The translations under genes were made by a program, and so were the position numbers. Below, piece after piece: positions 45,111-56,524 of a stretch of DNA of 64,000 nucleotides; the first letter of the stretch is position 1, and every line of letters starts with the position of its first letter. Source of the stretch: Takashimella koratensis (taxonomy: Eukaryota; Basidiomycota; Tremellomycetes; Trichosporonales; Tetragoniomycetaceae); NCBI GenBank assembly GCA_003116875.1, contig BCKT01000009.1, positions 868,001-932,000 of the forward strand. The letters are read 5' to 3'. Below the pieces are notes generated by a model that had not been told where the DNA came from, did not search any database, and was given only the letters and a program-made list of their open reading frames with translations.

Positions 45111-46026
45111 GGTGCGATGGGAAGAGATGCTGGGGAAGATGAGACGGGACAGGAATATATATATGGTAAAGGGGACACGGCGGCGAGCACAACGAGGCAG
45201 CGGGGCAGCTAGACGGATGGGCTAGAGTGACACTAGTAGGGACAAGTGCGATGGAGATGACAAAGGCGATGGTCCGAACGGCCTCGAAAGGAGATGAAGG
45301 ATCCGGCTAACGGCTAGGCGCGAGGGAAGACCCAAACCAGCGGTCAAAGGCAGGGAGACAGGGGAGGGCGCAATCAGCAAGGACGGTGGGGGGGCACGTG
45401 CACGCCGAGGACGTCGGAGCGAAGGAGTCAGAGGTGGAGATGGAGGTGGGGGGGACGTTGATGGCGGCGGGTGTGAAGATGAAGTCGGTGGCCACCCAGG
45501 CTGCCAAGTTGGAGGCCAGCCGGGTACACGTGAATCAACACGGTACCGAGATTTGATTCCGCCATACCCGACATTCCCCAATACCTCGCCGCCGTTCGAC
45601 CTCGGTCGGACCTGATCCCAATGTCTACGAGCAGGTCATCTCCTGCTATCGTACTGGAATTTGGCCACCAAGCTGCTCCTGTCCGTTAGAAAGCGCCAAA
45701 ATTGTCCCACAAGCTCAAACTTTTTGTGATCGCCGCCGCTCGCTGCTGCCCGGTCCAAAATGATTCCGCCACGGCATCATGGCGGGTTCCGGCGCGCATA
45801 TAACTGCAAACGGTCAAGCACCTTCTGGAGAACTGAAACTTGCTCTGCACACTCATGTCGGCTCCAATGAAGCGCCAAAGTTGTCCCAATCTCTGGATCT
45901 CCGTTTGATGCATGAAACTGACGGTTGCCGAATTTTGGCTGGAAGGGAATTATTACGTAAAGAGGAAGTTCTGGCTGGCTTACACATGATATTACGTAAA
46001 CAAATCCAAAAGACAAAAAGAAAGCC
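45111..46026. other. Intergenic with short direct repeat
   Basis: No gene supported. Two similar 20-bp segments (GAAAGCGCCAAAATTGTCCC at about 45689 and GAAGCGCCAAAGTTGTCCC at about 45869) and two ATTACGTAAA motifs at about 45953 and 45992 suggest a small old duplication. Oligo-T on the minus strand at about 46010-46022 is the Pol III terminator of the tRNA. Confidence 0.5.
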
Positions 46027-46140
46027 TGACTGCGGACAGGGTCGAACTGCCGACCTCATGCGCCTAGCGAATTCGCGGATATTGCACTTCAACCCCGGAA
46101 TTTGTTAAGCATGCGCTCTAACCAACTGAGCTACGCGGCC
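46027..46140 (-). tRNA. tRNA-Val (AAC) with ~40-nt intron
   Basis: Read on the minus strand: acceptor 5' arm GGCCGCG, TA, D-arm GCTCAGTTGGTTAGAGC, anticodon stem CATGC, loop TTAACA with anticodon AAC, a ~40-nt intron at the canonical position one base 3' of the anticodon, then GCATG closing the stem. The T-arm is GGCAGTTCGACCCTGTC and the 3' acceptor strand CGCAGTC plus discriminator A. One acceptor pair (C4-A69) is mismatched and one is G-U. The intron contains GTT, able to pair with the anticodon as in typical pre-tRNAs. A T-rich terminator follows. Confidence 0.75.
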
Positions 46141-46710
46141 TTACGAAAGGAGGGCCCCTTGACAAAATATAAAGCGCAAATTTCCGTCCTCCCTTATGCC
46201 GCACGTGACCTTCGCACACGTGACCCCTTCGGGACTTGTCGCTTTCTCTCTTCCCCAGCTGTCATCCCATCCTCGTCACTCTCACCTTCCTCACCTCCCA
46301 ACTCCCAATTCCCACCTCCCACCTCACCTCCCTCACTCCCCTCACTTTCATCCCATCCTTACAACTTCTCTGTGCACCGTGGCTACACTGCCCTCCCCCG
46401 CGTCCTCTCTCACCCTAGTCATTCGCTTGGCGCGCCCGCTTTCCCCTGCCCTCGGTCCACCCCACTATCACCTCTTCCCTACCCTACCTCTCCCTTCCGG
46501 ATTCTTCCCCTACTCCTCTCTGCTTCCTCTGGACAACGGAGGACATAGACGGGAGCAGTCACCCAGACAGGAACGTGAGCCAGAGGGAGATGGATAGAGA
46601 AGAGGGGGGAATGTGATAGGAAGTAAAGAGGATTGGAAAGAGGAACGAAGTGAAATGTAAAGAGATGATGAAATCAACGATGGCGACCAAGTGGAGGATG
46701 GTACAGGACC

Positions 46711-47223
46711 TCAGAACCGACGACGCTCTCGGTTGTCCTCGAACTCTCGGCGCGCCTCCTCGATACGCTCGGCGTCGGATTGCGGTCGAGGCCCCGCGCG
46801 CCTTTGGCACGTCTGCCTCACGGTCTCGGTTGCCTACGAATTAGCAAAGGTTGAAAATTGATCCACTCACCTGCTGCGAACGAACCATGTCTTCGCGGAA
46901 CTCTCTCTCTCTCCATCATCGGAGGGAGGTATGTGTTGGAGCCCCGGAAGTAATCCAGGACATTGGACATGTTTTGATCGCTCTTATAATTAGCTGCCAT
47001 AGGTAGTTAAGACCTCACTCACCTTTCTGATTGTACGCAGTTGGGACCTTGGCATCTTTGCATATACACGCGCCAATTTGTTCCCCTCGTCAAACCGACA
47101 TGCGTGGTTGATCCATTTGCATGGAATGCAAGGGGTAACCATCATTACCACGCATTTGTCATCATCAGCAAGGTCATCAGGGTTATCTGAATCCTTGATG
47201 ACCATTCGTCTAAAACCACCCAT
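46711..47223 (-). CDS. Unrecognised conserved-looking protein with possible frameshift
   Basis: Three exons are visible: 47223-47023 from ATG 47223 (MGGFRRMVIKDSDNP, four Cys, CIPCKW), 46982-46871 (MSNVLDYFRGSNTYLPP), and 46833-46711 ending with a charged tail (IEEARREFEDNRERRRF) and TGA. Exon 2 is 112 nt, two short of keeping the frame into exon 3. The best-looking text in exon 2 switches frame exactly across a GA dinucleotide run (46901-46912), after which it reads EDMVRSQQ into exon 3. One missing GA unit would explain this. The open frame extends seven codons upstream of ATG 47223 to a possible acceptor, so a 5' exon may exist. No family recognised. Confidence 0.4.
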
Positions 47224-49243
47224 CCTGGCATCGGTTACAGCGGGCTGACATGGTCAGCATTCACAGCTAACAATTCTAGTAGGGAGGAAGTACTTACTTC
47301 TAGCCAGACCCGGAATCACTCCCTCCGTTTGATAGACGTCTTTGAAGAGCTTTTCGAGAGTAGGAAGAATAGGTAGGGAGGTCACAGGATGAGGCGAGGA
47401 AGGGGTGAAGGAGAGGAGTGAGAAGATTGGAGGGGGACAGAGAGAGAAAGAGAGAAAGAGAAAGAGGCAGATCAGAGAATGGGCGACCGATGGATGTGAG
47501 TGGGCGGCGAGGAGGGAAGGTGAGGGGGAAATGGAAGGTGGACACCAGCATCATACGAGTGGGTGAGTCAGCTTGACAGGGGGAAAGTGGTAGGCTCAGC
47601 GTGGAAGATGGGATAGAAGGTGATCGCGACAGTGAAGACTGGGCGAGGGCTGCGGAAGACGCGGCCATACGAAAGAAAGGCCTATGTACGTTTGTTGGTG
47701 CCGCCCCTGCCCATGGCACACGTGACCCCCCCGCCGAGCGCCACCTGTCGGCGTTTTCTCCTCAACCCATGCGCCGAGGCCGGTCTCCATGCAATCGTTC
47801 GGGATGGCGATGACTGCGGCGGAAAGAGGGCGGAGCAAGCCAAGCATGGGAGGGATACACGGCCGAGTGCCCAGCACGCTAGCGACGGGGTCATGTGCAT
47901 ACAATTGTAACCTTGGCTCGAGGCGACCTCGGTTGACGGCGGTAACGGCCGCGCGCAGAGACGCGTATTATTCAATGTTGCTGACGAAATGAGCCAGAAG
48001 TCAGCGGAGATGATCGGAAGACCGAGGATGACCATCGGGGGTCGCCGGGCGGCAAACAAAAGCAGCAGGGCGGCAAGGATGAGCCAGCACCCGGTGGCGT
48101 CGATGTACCCTGGTGACCACGCCGCCCTCTGAAATTTTTCGCACAACGACGGCAACACCTGTTGTATTCAGAGGGATCCTCGCAGCGAGGCAAAGGTGTG
48201 ATATCGGGCTTGCGGCGAGCAGACATGATAAGCGGCAGGTGACAGACACAGTTGCAGAGGCCAAAGGTATGTATGCGCTATCTGAGATTACGACGGTGTC
48301 GGTGGCAAGAAAGTCGGCACGAAGCGGCAAGTGGGCCATGAGAGGAATTGGTGGGCTTGGGCTTTCATGCGCTTGGCGAACCGTTCGCGAGTGAAAGCCG
48401 TGGCAGGCTTGGTCCCTTGGCGAGTAGCCTTGAGATGGACGAATGACATCACCGGTTGGGGGGAAACGACGCGAAACCGACGCACTCTTTCCAAAAAAGT
48501 CAATTCCTGGGTTGCTTATAGTTTGCCACTTGGATCGTGACTATTGACCCAGCGTCCTCGGTCCTTGGCCTTGGCTAGTCGGTGAGGCCGACGTAGCCCT
48601 CAGTCCCTCAGGTACGATCCCAGAACCAAATAACGAAAATTTCGCGTAAATGGCAGAAATTATTCATCCACTCCTAGCGCGGCGGATCGGGTGTGGACGA
48701 AGGGACGAGGCCGAGGTATTCTGTGGGAGGACAGCAAGGGACAGAGGGATGGAGGGATACGGGAAGGAGACCGCGAGGCCGAAGGGCGTGGGTTGGGCCT
48801 CTCGGTCTCGAGCGGGGGATAGACTGCTTGGTCATGACTCAAGTCGAGTAGGATGGGGTTAGACGGGGTAGAGGCCGATCAATATAGACAGACGTGTGGG
48901 CGTGGGTATGATGCGAAACTATCACTCGTGTTGATTGTTTGTTGCCTTGTCCGTTCATCGCTCATTGTGACATCGCACTGGCCTGCCGCGTGCTCCCTGC
49001 CGATTACCGACCACGCTCCCGTCGTGACCTCGTGGTGCTCTCGGTCGCCGTCGTGATATCTGCCCCACGCACGCTGTCATCCTTTGATCCTCCTTGCACT
49101 CGGACGCTGCCCAGCTCATCCTACCTCCCTTCGACAATCGCAGCTACTTGCCTATATTCCCACACCTGTCTCCCACCACATCTCTCTTGACCCATCCTCA
49201 CACCTACACTTACCTGTCAACCACTCCTCTCCCAACCCCAACC
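47224..49243. other. Intergenic, no supported gene (2 kb)
   Basis: Short overlapping frames only. Part of the left edge (47300-47670 on the minus strand) could be a 5' exon of the preceding gene, but I could not join it in frame. C/T-rich sequence at 49150-49240 is the probable leader of the Ytp1-like gene. Confidence 0.4.
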
Positions 49244-49823
49244 ATGCGCGCTGGAATCCTCGGTCTCGTGGTCATGGCGACCCTCGCGCTGGCGTCCCCC
49301 GCCACCCGACGTCACGATGACGACGAGCCCATGGAGATGGACATGTCTCATGGTCACTCTGACTCCCCCGTCGATACTCTCGACAGCGTCCCCGTCCCAG
49401 CTACCTCCTCCTCTCACATGCACTCACACGACTCCGAGTCCGACCCCTCCTCTTCCACATCCAACTCCTCGATCACACCTCAACAACCTCCAGACCCACA
49501 CTCGCATCACTCCCACGCACCCGCCAAGACAGTTCTTGACGATGACGATATCCATAACTGGCATGACTTCCCCCCTACCTACCTCGCTGCTGACTTTCGA
49601 CTCGACAAGGACAGCACAATCTTTGGGGAGGTGTTCCCGGAGGATTGGGACAAGGATACCGTCCCAAGTCACCCGGGGTTGATGATTGTTCATGTTGGTT
49701 CAATGATCGCGGCGTACTTTGTCATTCTCCCAATCGGTGAGTCCAAGCTTTCCCCCCCCTCTCCTGCGCCGCGCCGGACGCCCTCCCCGCTCCTCCCACA
49801 CTCCCAGACCTCCCACCGCCACC

Positions 49824-49868
<45 letters not shown>

Positions 49869-51968
49869 GCTCTTCCCGGGCTCCTCTCCGCCCTCCCCTT
49901 GTCCTCGCTGCTTCACCCTTCCCCATGCATACCCATCTCACCTCGGCTCCCACCTCGGCATGTAATAAAAACCACCCTCCCGTGCCGCTTTACTTCTGGC
50001 CGCCGCTCGCCGCCTGGCCTGGCTTGACTGCGCAGAGATTACCTCGTGCCTTTTCCCTCCCTTCTTTTTCTTATCCATATCTCGGTCTTCCTTTTGCCTT
50101 TCCACCACTCTACACCCCTCTGGTGACCGTGCTGACGTGACCCACCAAACTCACTTTTACAGCTCTGGCTCTGCGTGCTGCCGGTCACCCAAGTCATTAT
50201 CTCGTCAATGCCGTGTTCCTCGGTGTCGCTATCCTCGGATGGCTCGCCGGGGTCACGTACAAGGCTGCGATGCCAGATATGTGAGTGGCACAGGCTCAAC
50301 CTTGTAGTGATCCCGCCCGATGGTATCATCCCGGCCCCACTGACACACCTCAGGTACGAGCACTCCAAGCACGGCGGGATGGGCAACCTTCTTCTCCTTC
50401 TCTCCATCTCCCTCGCCACCCTCGACTCCCTCGGCCTGATCAAGCGCACCGTGGCATTCTACCGTGCGGGGAACCGCGATTGGCGCAGTTTCTTCTCCGA
50501 GGCCCTGGCCGACGTGCAGATTGGCAAGACGGGAACGTACGAGATGGTTGGCTTGCGCGATGGCGAGAACACTGTCTTTGCTCTTGGCGATGACGATGAC
50601 GAGGATGACGAGCACTCGCATGACCACGGCGTTGACCCACTCGATACCCGGGGACAGCCGTCGCAGCCCCGCGTCGTCGCACCGCATCCCGTCCGACCAG
50701 GCATGTCACGCCACTACTCCCCCACAGCGAGCTCGCGCCACTCCACTGGATCCGAGGGCACCCTCCAGGAATCCCCGACCAACACACACGCGTTCAAACA
50801 GTCAGGTTCGGGTGAATATGATGAGGATGAAGTACCCGTTTGGAATACGCCAAAAGTCTCGGGGTGGAAACAGGTTGTAGAGGTCGCGCTGGTTTGCACT
50901 CGACGTGCCCAGGTCGTCTTTGCCTACGTCATGATTCTCACCGGTTTCCCCATCTACGTTGTGAGTGGCTACCATGACTTGCGTGGTTGTCTGTGCGTAT
51001 GACGAAGGTGTGCTTACTCTCCCAGGGGATGTGCCGCGGTGGGTATGTCAACTCTTGCGCTGCACACTTCATCAAAGGCTCCATTTTCTTCGGGTACGGA
51101 GTCCTCACTTTCTCCCGCTACCTCGGTGCCTTTGCCGATTTCGGGTGGGCCTGGAACCGCCGTCCTACCGGTTCGCGCGCGGTTAGTGCCGAGATGGTCG
51201 AATGTTTCGTCATCTTTCTCTACGGGGCATCCAATACCTGGATGGAACGGTTCGGGTCCGCACCGGGTGATCCTTATACGGTCAAACAGGTGCAGCATAT
51301 CTCCATCGCGGTGATGTTTTGGTTCGCGGGGTTGGCAGGGATGTTGTTAGAGTCACCAACGGTTAGGAGGATGTTGGGTGCGGTGTTGTATACAAAGGCG
51401 AGAGCAAGGGATCCGCCTTCGTATATGTTTAGCTTCAACCCCCTGCCTGCGTTGACCATTGCCGTCGTGAGTGGGGTTCTCCTTCTCTCCTACCTTCCAT
51501 CCTTCCCTCCCCTCCATGTTCCACTCCTCACATCTCACTCCACATCCCTAGCGCACGCACTGACCTGGGCAGACGGGGCTCGCCATGGCCGCGCACCACC
51601 AAGAATACCTCTTCGAAGTTGACATCCACTGGCTTTGGGGTGTCCTTCTCGCTGGCGGCTCTGCTTGTCGTTTCCTCACCTACTTCTTCCTTTTCCTTCG
51701 TCCACCTACCGAATCCATGCTCCCTTCCCGTCCACCGACCGAGGTCCTCACTTCTTTCGGATGGGCAGCAGGTGGGATCGTCTTCATGCTCTCTGATGAA
51801 GAATTCTCATTCGCAGCAATGAGGTCAGGGTTTGACGATATGATGGCGTTCCTTAATGTTACAGTAGCCTTGACTTGTCTCGTCTTTTGTTGGGTAGTAG
51901 TGGTGTTGGCGATAAAAGGGATGGCGGTGTTGAGGATCGCAAAGAGGTCGGATATCGAACAGCACTAG
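49244..51968 (+). CDS. Ytp1-like multipass membrane protein
   Basis: Member of the fungal Ytp1 family (DUF2427 plus Ytp1 domain), function poorly known. Five exons join in frame (49244-49736, 50163-50280, 50354-50960, 51026-51466, 51573-51968), giving about 684 residues. A signal peptide (MRAGILGLVVMATLALAS) leads into a His/Asp/Ser-rich luminal or extracellular segment with many HSH repeats, which could bind metal ions (inference). Then come several membrane spans (SMIAAYFVILPI, VAILGWLAGVTY, LLLLLSISLATLDSLGLI). A second His/acidic loop (GDDDDEDDEHSHDHG) follows, then the C-terminal Ytp1 domain with FIKGSIFFGYGVLTFSRY, HHQEYLFEVD and further spans. It ends in a short basic cytosolic tail. 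Intron 1 (426 nt) is by far the longest here and holds a C42 tract. Confidence 0.88.
49825..49866 (+). repeat. C42 homopolymer within intron 1 of Ytp1-like gene
   Basis: Forty-two consecutive C in the transcribed strand, followed by GGGCTCTTCCCGGGC. It is the longest of several G/C homopolymers in the window: C14 at 18185-18198, C17 at 38174-38190, C19 at 54639-54657, and the gapped G tract at 7618-7663. Confidence 0.95.
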
Positions 51969-54788
51969 GCGATTCGGCGAGGCGCAGTCCATCTCCGCGA
52001 CCTAGACGAGCTCGACGCGATACGCACTGGTTCCGTCGCTGGAAGAAGCAAACACGAAGCGGACAAAGTATCGAAAGAATAATAGGTTCTCTTTATATAT
52101 CTCTCTTTTAAAGGCCTTTATCATCCAACCGTCTCTCATCCCTCTTTCTGACAACAAGAGTTCTCTATACCTCCTCTTCTCCTCACCCTTCTTCATGTCA
52201 TCAATCCAGTCCCCTGCTTCTTTCCTGTCTTTTCAATAATTCATACACAGGGGTGTTTCGTTCTTGCTTCTTCTTCTCTTTCCTCTCTTTCTCATTCGCG
52301 CCATCCGCGAAATGGTACGATCATTCTCTTTTACAGTACAGCTACATTCGTCTCTTCCCCTTACGTACTTTATATTACAAGGAAGTCAGTCGCGTTTTTC
52401 ACATTTTATGCTAATAACGAAGATGTCATTGTTTGTTGTGAACCGTCGTGTCCAATTCCATCTTTGGTACCATGAGGCTTCGTGGTTGAATGACTTTATC
52501 AGCAGTTGGAGAGAGGAGAGAGAATGACTGCATCATGAACAGGATGAGAGCAACAAGTCTGGTCAAGCGGGACGAGGGGTGACCAAGACGACATCAAATA
52601 TAAAAGACGACCTATAGACAAACACAAGTTGAACCGCATGGAAGACAAGTACAGTCCCCAAGAGTATCAAGAACACAAAGACTACTCCAATTACAGTAAC
52701 AAAGACACAACACCTAGCCAGACTTGTACACAGACCAACCAGCCAACCAACCAACTACGACGTGCTGACTGCCTGATTTACAAGAGCGATTCTTACGAGG
52801 CAAGTGGATCCCCACGACATATTCACAGTCTCTGATGGTGTGTCAGCTGGCTTCACCTCTCCTCCAGCTCACCATTATCGATTCAAGTGCCGAAAGACAA
52901 AGTGAATCATATTGGAGCCGAGTTCTCATCACGTCCTTTTCCCCTCGGCGCCTTGTTCACTCCGAGCCAGACAAATTCGCGGCCAAGACCTCTCGTCTCG
53001 CTTCCATCGTATTCCCAACAACTCGTCCGATTTCCCTTCCGGCCGTTCCGTTTCCCGTCTCGTCGCTGCCCATGGCGCCTTCCCACCGCCCGATCCCGTG
53101 ATCAGTCATGATATCGTTTTGGGTCGGTATCTCATCCTCATGGGCGGGCAGGGACTCGGAGACAGCGAGGACGGTAGCCACTCTGGATCGGAGAGTGGCG
53201 CTACGCTCGAGAATCCGTGTCGACGTCGAGGTGGACACAGAGTCGAGGGTTCGTTGTAAGATTGACGAAGGTGGGCGGAATGGTGGAGGAGGGTTAGACC
53301 AGGAGAAGGAGAAGGTCACACCAGCGGGCAAGACGAGTTCGGGAGTGGCGATGAGGTTTGGGCCAGGTTTGGGTCGATCAAGAGTGGTTGGTCTGGCGTT
53401 TGACTTGGTGTTCGCTCTCGTGGTTCTGGTGACTGTGTCAAATTCGGCGATGGGCTTGACCTTGGTGTAAGGTGGGGACTCGAGATCTGTCGTTCGAGCT
53501 CATTTCGACCGCTGCTGTTCTTCATGAATATGGGCTTGGGCAATAGGATGGGTGCGAGTCTGGGCCCGGGCGTGGTCGAGCCTTGGGACAGGCGGTTGAG
53601 TTCGAGAATTGGGGAGCTCCCGGGGTGTTTTAGGCGGTGGAGAGGGTGTACGAGGGCGGGCCCGGGCCTGAGTAGAGGAGTGCGGAAAGAGAGAGAAAGT
53701 CGGGAACGCAGAGGTCGAGATTGGACCGGGTCGACGGCGGGTTGGGAAGTGGGTGAAGTGGTTGAAGTGGGTGTTATGGGGGAGGTGGGACGGAGAGGGT
53801 GGGTGTCGGGTGGTCCGCCGGTGTCTGCGGGTGTCAGGAAGGAAGTCAGGTAGGTAGGTAGGAAGGAACGTAGGTAAGTATGAAGGAAGTTAAGCGAGTA
53901 GAGGAGTGAGGAAGGAAGGAAGATTGATATGGGACGTGGAGGGAAGGAAAAGAGGGAGGAGGAGGAGGAGGAGGAGGAGGAGGAGGAGGGTAGAGGTGGA
54001 CTGGGTCAGTGATGGTGAGAAAAGGGGTGAAGAAGAGATCCATGGTTTGGTGTTGGTGAACAAGTAATGATGGTTGACAAGAAAATGTAAAGAGATTGGG
54101 AACATACGTGATATAATTGACACCCGCGGGCATGGTGCCGGTACTGTCGGTATTGTCGGTGCAGGTATCGGCGGGGGGACGAGAGGATGGGGTGGAGGGA
54201 GGAGAGAGTGGAGGAGGGTGGGAGGGAGGATGGAGGTGGGACGGGATGAAATGAGTGAACAGGGAGAAGAAGGAGAAGTGTGAAGGTCGTAGGATGAAGA
54301 GTAAAGGTTGAAGATTGTCGAAGATGAACAGGGAAGAAGGAAGAAGGAAGAGGGCGCAGAGGTGCAACTTTCACCCTCATCATCATCGTCTTTCAATCCC
54401 ATACAAGACGGCCCCCACCTGCTCCACCTGCCCCGCCTGCCCCACCTAGACCGCTTTCGACATGTACATCAAGCACTTTGTCATAGTCACAGCTACCAAT
54501 CCACCAGCTACCGACTGCTATATCAATTCCACGCGCATCTAGTGTACATCGTCTCCACCGTCTTGATCACTTCTTGACCCGCAGCTTTGGATCCAATCAA
54601 ACTACTCTACATTTCTCCACGTCCGTCGTCCACCTATCCCCCCCCCCCCCCCCCCCCTCCTGGTCCTGTCCTGTCCTGTCCTGTCCTGTCCTGTCCTGTC
54701 CTGTCCTGTCCTGTCCTGTCCTGTCCTATCCTGTCATTCACCTCCAATCTCCGCCACCGCGGCCAGTCCTGCTCCTTCATATGCATTC
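51969..54788. other. 2.8-kb region; possible Pro/Ser-rich gene on minus strand
   Basis: No gene can be modelled firmly. On the minus strand two long open stretches look partly coding. One (about 53830-53316) is Pro/Ser/Thr/Arg-rich. One (about 53480-52957) begins TDLESPPYTKVKPIAEF and includes VTFSFSWSNPPPPFRPP. They overlap in different frames, and I found no convincing start or splice junction. A possible first exon (MPAGVNYIT) starts at about 54135. A GAG/GGA trinucleotide run at 53956-53990 and a C19 run at 54639-54657 are present. Treat as an unresolved hypothetical gene. Confidence 0.3.
54664..54735 (+). repeat. TCCTG pentanucleotide microsatellite, about 14 units
   Basis: Uninterrupted (TCCTG)n with one variant unit (TCCTA) near the right end, directly after a C19 run. 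It lies ~55 bp beyond the stop codon of the small membrane-protein gene on the minus strand. Confidence 0.95.
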
Positions 54789-55630
54789 CTACGCGAGCTT
54801 CTTGGTGCGCTTGAAGCCCTTCTTGTCGCTGTACCCGATGGTCAGCTATCATTCTCAGACCTCCGACATCCGACCTGATCTCCACCCAATATCTCCCCTA
54901 GCCCTTCCAGCACGTCACCTGCTCGCGCGCTTCGGGCACTCTGTCATCGAATACTCGATACTCACCTATCAACCGCCGAGCTCGTTCCCTCCTCTACTCC
55001 AGGAGTTACCGGTTCTGCGCTTCCTTCCCTACTCGGTCCAGTCCTAAACGCCTCTGGGTGTAGCCCGATCGTCTTGGCGCCCTTCTCGAACGCACGCTGA
55101 GTGTTCGCAATGTACTCGGACCGACTAGGCGCCGGGCGATCGGTACGGACAGAGAGCTTGCCGTCGGCGTAGGTGACTCCTCGAGAAGAAAGGGATTTAC
55201 GAGTAGTGGTTTGTTGAGTGGTTAAAGCGCGAGCAATGACGATACCGCCGTCTACAGGGGTCAGTCAGTGAGATGATAGAGGAATGGAGAGTGGACCGGT
55301 AGTGAGTGGTAGTGAATCGCGCGCGACGAAGTGTGGGTGAATGGAATGGGACGGGATGGGATGGAGAAGGTCGTGAAGACGAGGTGACTCACAGACGATA
55401 CCGAGGAAGATGAGAAGAACAGCAGAGGAGGAGATGATCTCCCACGCGGAACTGAAGGTAGGTATCAGCAAATGAGCAACCTCTTGATGGGTACGACCAA
55501 AGCAACAGCCTGACAACAGCACAATCAAGGCAGCCAAAGATAGGCATCCCCCAGCTATCGACTACCACGGGATCTCTTGGATTTTGTAGTCTCTGATTGA
55601 AAAGAGATAGAAACTCACGCCATCGCCATG
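54789..55630 (-). CDS. Small single-pass protein with C-terminal KKLA, probably ER
   Basis: Four exons join in frame (55630-55620, only 11 nt; 55451-55393; 55251-54966; 54828-54789), giving 131 residues. One membrane span lies near the N-terminus (AVLLIFLGIVYGGIVIA), split by intron 2. A basic, Thr/Gln/Ser-rich hydrophilic segment follows, then RSEYIANTQRAFEKGAK and an acidic stretch. The last four residues are KKLA, which fits the KKxx dilysine signal that returns membrane proteins from Golgi to ER when on the cytosolic side. No family recognised. Each intron has gtgag donors and an AG acceptor, and only this chain of phases gives an open frame. Confidence 0.65.
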
Positions 55631-56524
55631 GTGAGTATAGGACCTTGAGGAAAGAGCTGCGGAAAGGTTTCAACCAAAGACAAGGGGGGGACGCAGTACG
55701 TCGTGAGCCTTTTTTGGTTTGTGAGAAATAGATGGGCGCAAGCAAGATAAGTGGAGTACCCGGTACTCGTGTATCGTCGTATCGTTGAGGCGGACGCGAT
55801 AGGTGAATGCGAAGGACCTGGTGTAAGTCAGATAGGCGATACGGAGGTGGATGGATGTTGTGATAAAGTGACAACTAAACGGTTTCACCCTTTACTTCTA
55901 TGCTTTCCCACCTTTTAATTTTCGTCGCGCTCATTTGTATTTCCCCGCATTTAGGATTCAGGGTGGAGCAATGGACTCTCAGACTAAACAGCACCGCAAC
56001 CGATCGGTCACATGTTACCCCTCCCCCAGTAGCAGGCAGGCAGATTATTTGTAGATGCAGACAGGCGCAGACACCGTATGCACTGCGCACGATGCCAAGC
56101 AGACGTCACAAACACAAGCATGAGCATGGGCACGAACAGCTGGAGGATAACCTGAGCACGAGCACGGGCACGAGCACGAGCACGAGCACGAGGACTGGCC
56201 ATGACCCTGGGCAGCAGATTTACTTAGTAAAGCATACATGGTATTCCCGCCCCTCAGGTAACGAGGTACTCTGGAACCGTGGAACGATGGTATGCGCATG
56301 AAAGCGCAGGCGCCAGGGTTGAGGCTGGCAGATGGATAAATGTGGGTGGGTGGGAGCGACAGATATAGAACGAAGGAAGGAGCGAGCTTGAATGGGAAAC
56401 TAATGAAAATCTGATCTTTTTGTACACAACGCGACACGACGCGAGATTGAGCAGGAAATCTTTTATCTTAATCCTCTCTCCTCGGCACCTGTTCTTCTTG
56501 GACCACTACTTCGCCTTTGGTTTC
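55631..56524. other. Intergenic, with GAGCAC hexanucleotide repeat
   Basis: No gene. An imperfect (GAGCAC)n/(GGGCAC) repeat at about 56153-56193 reads as Arg-Ala repeats in one minus frame, but that frame has no other coding character. Confidence 0.5.

Noticed and set aside
47298..47400. Upstream exon reading KLFKDVYQTEG for the gene at 46711-47223
   Set aside because: The gtaagt donor at 47297 gives phase 1, which puts the next exon out of the frame containing MGGFRR and meets a stop.
52957..53830. Pro/Ser-rich protein gene on the minus strand
   Set aside because: Two overlapping frames look partly coding, but neither has a start nor compatible splice sites that I can defend, so it is mentioned only as unresolved.
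56120..56200. CRISPR-like or protein-coding reading of the GAGCAC repeat
   Set aside because: It is a simple hexanucleotide repeat without spacers. CRISPR arrays are not expected in fungal nuclear DNA.
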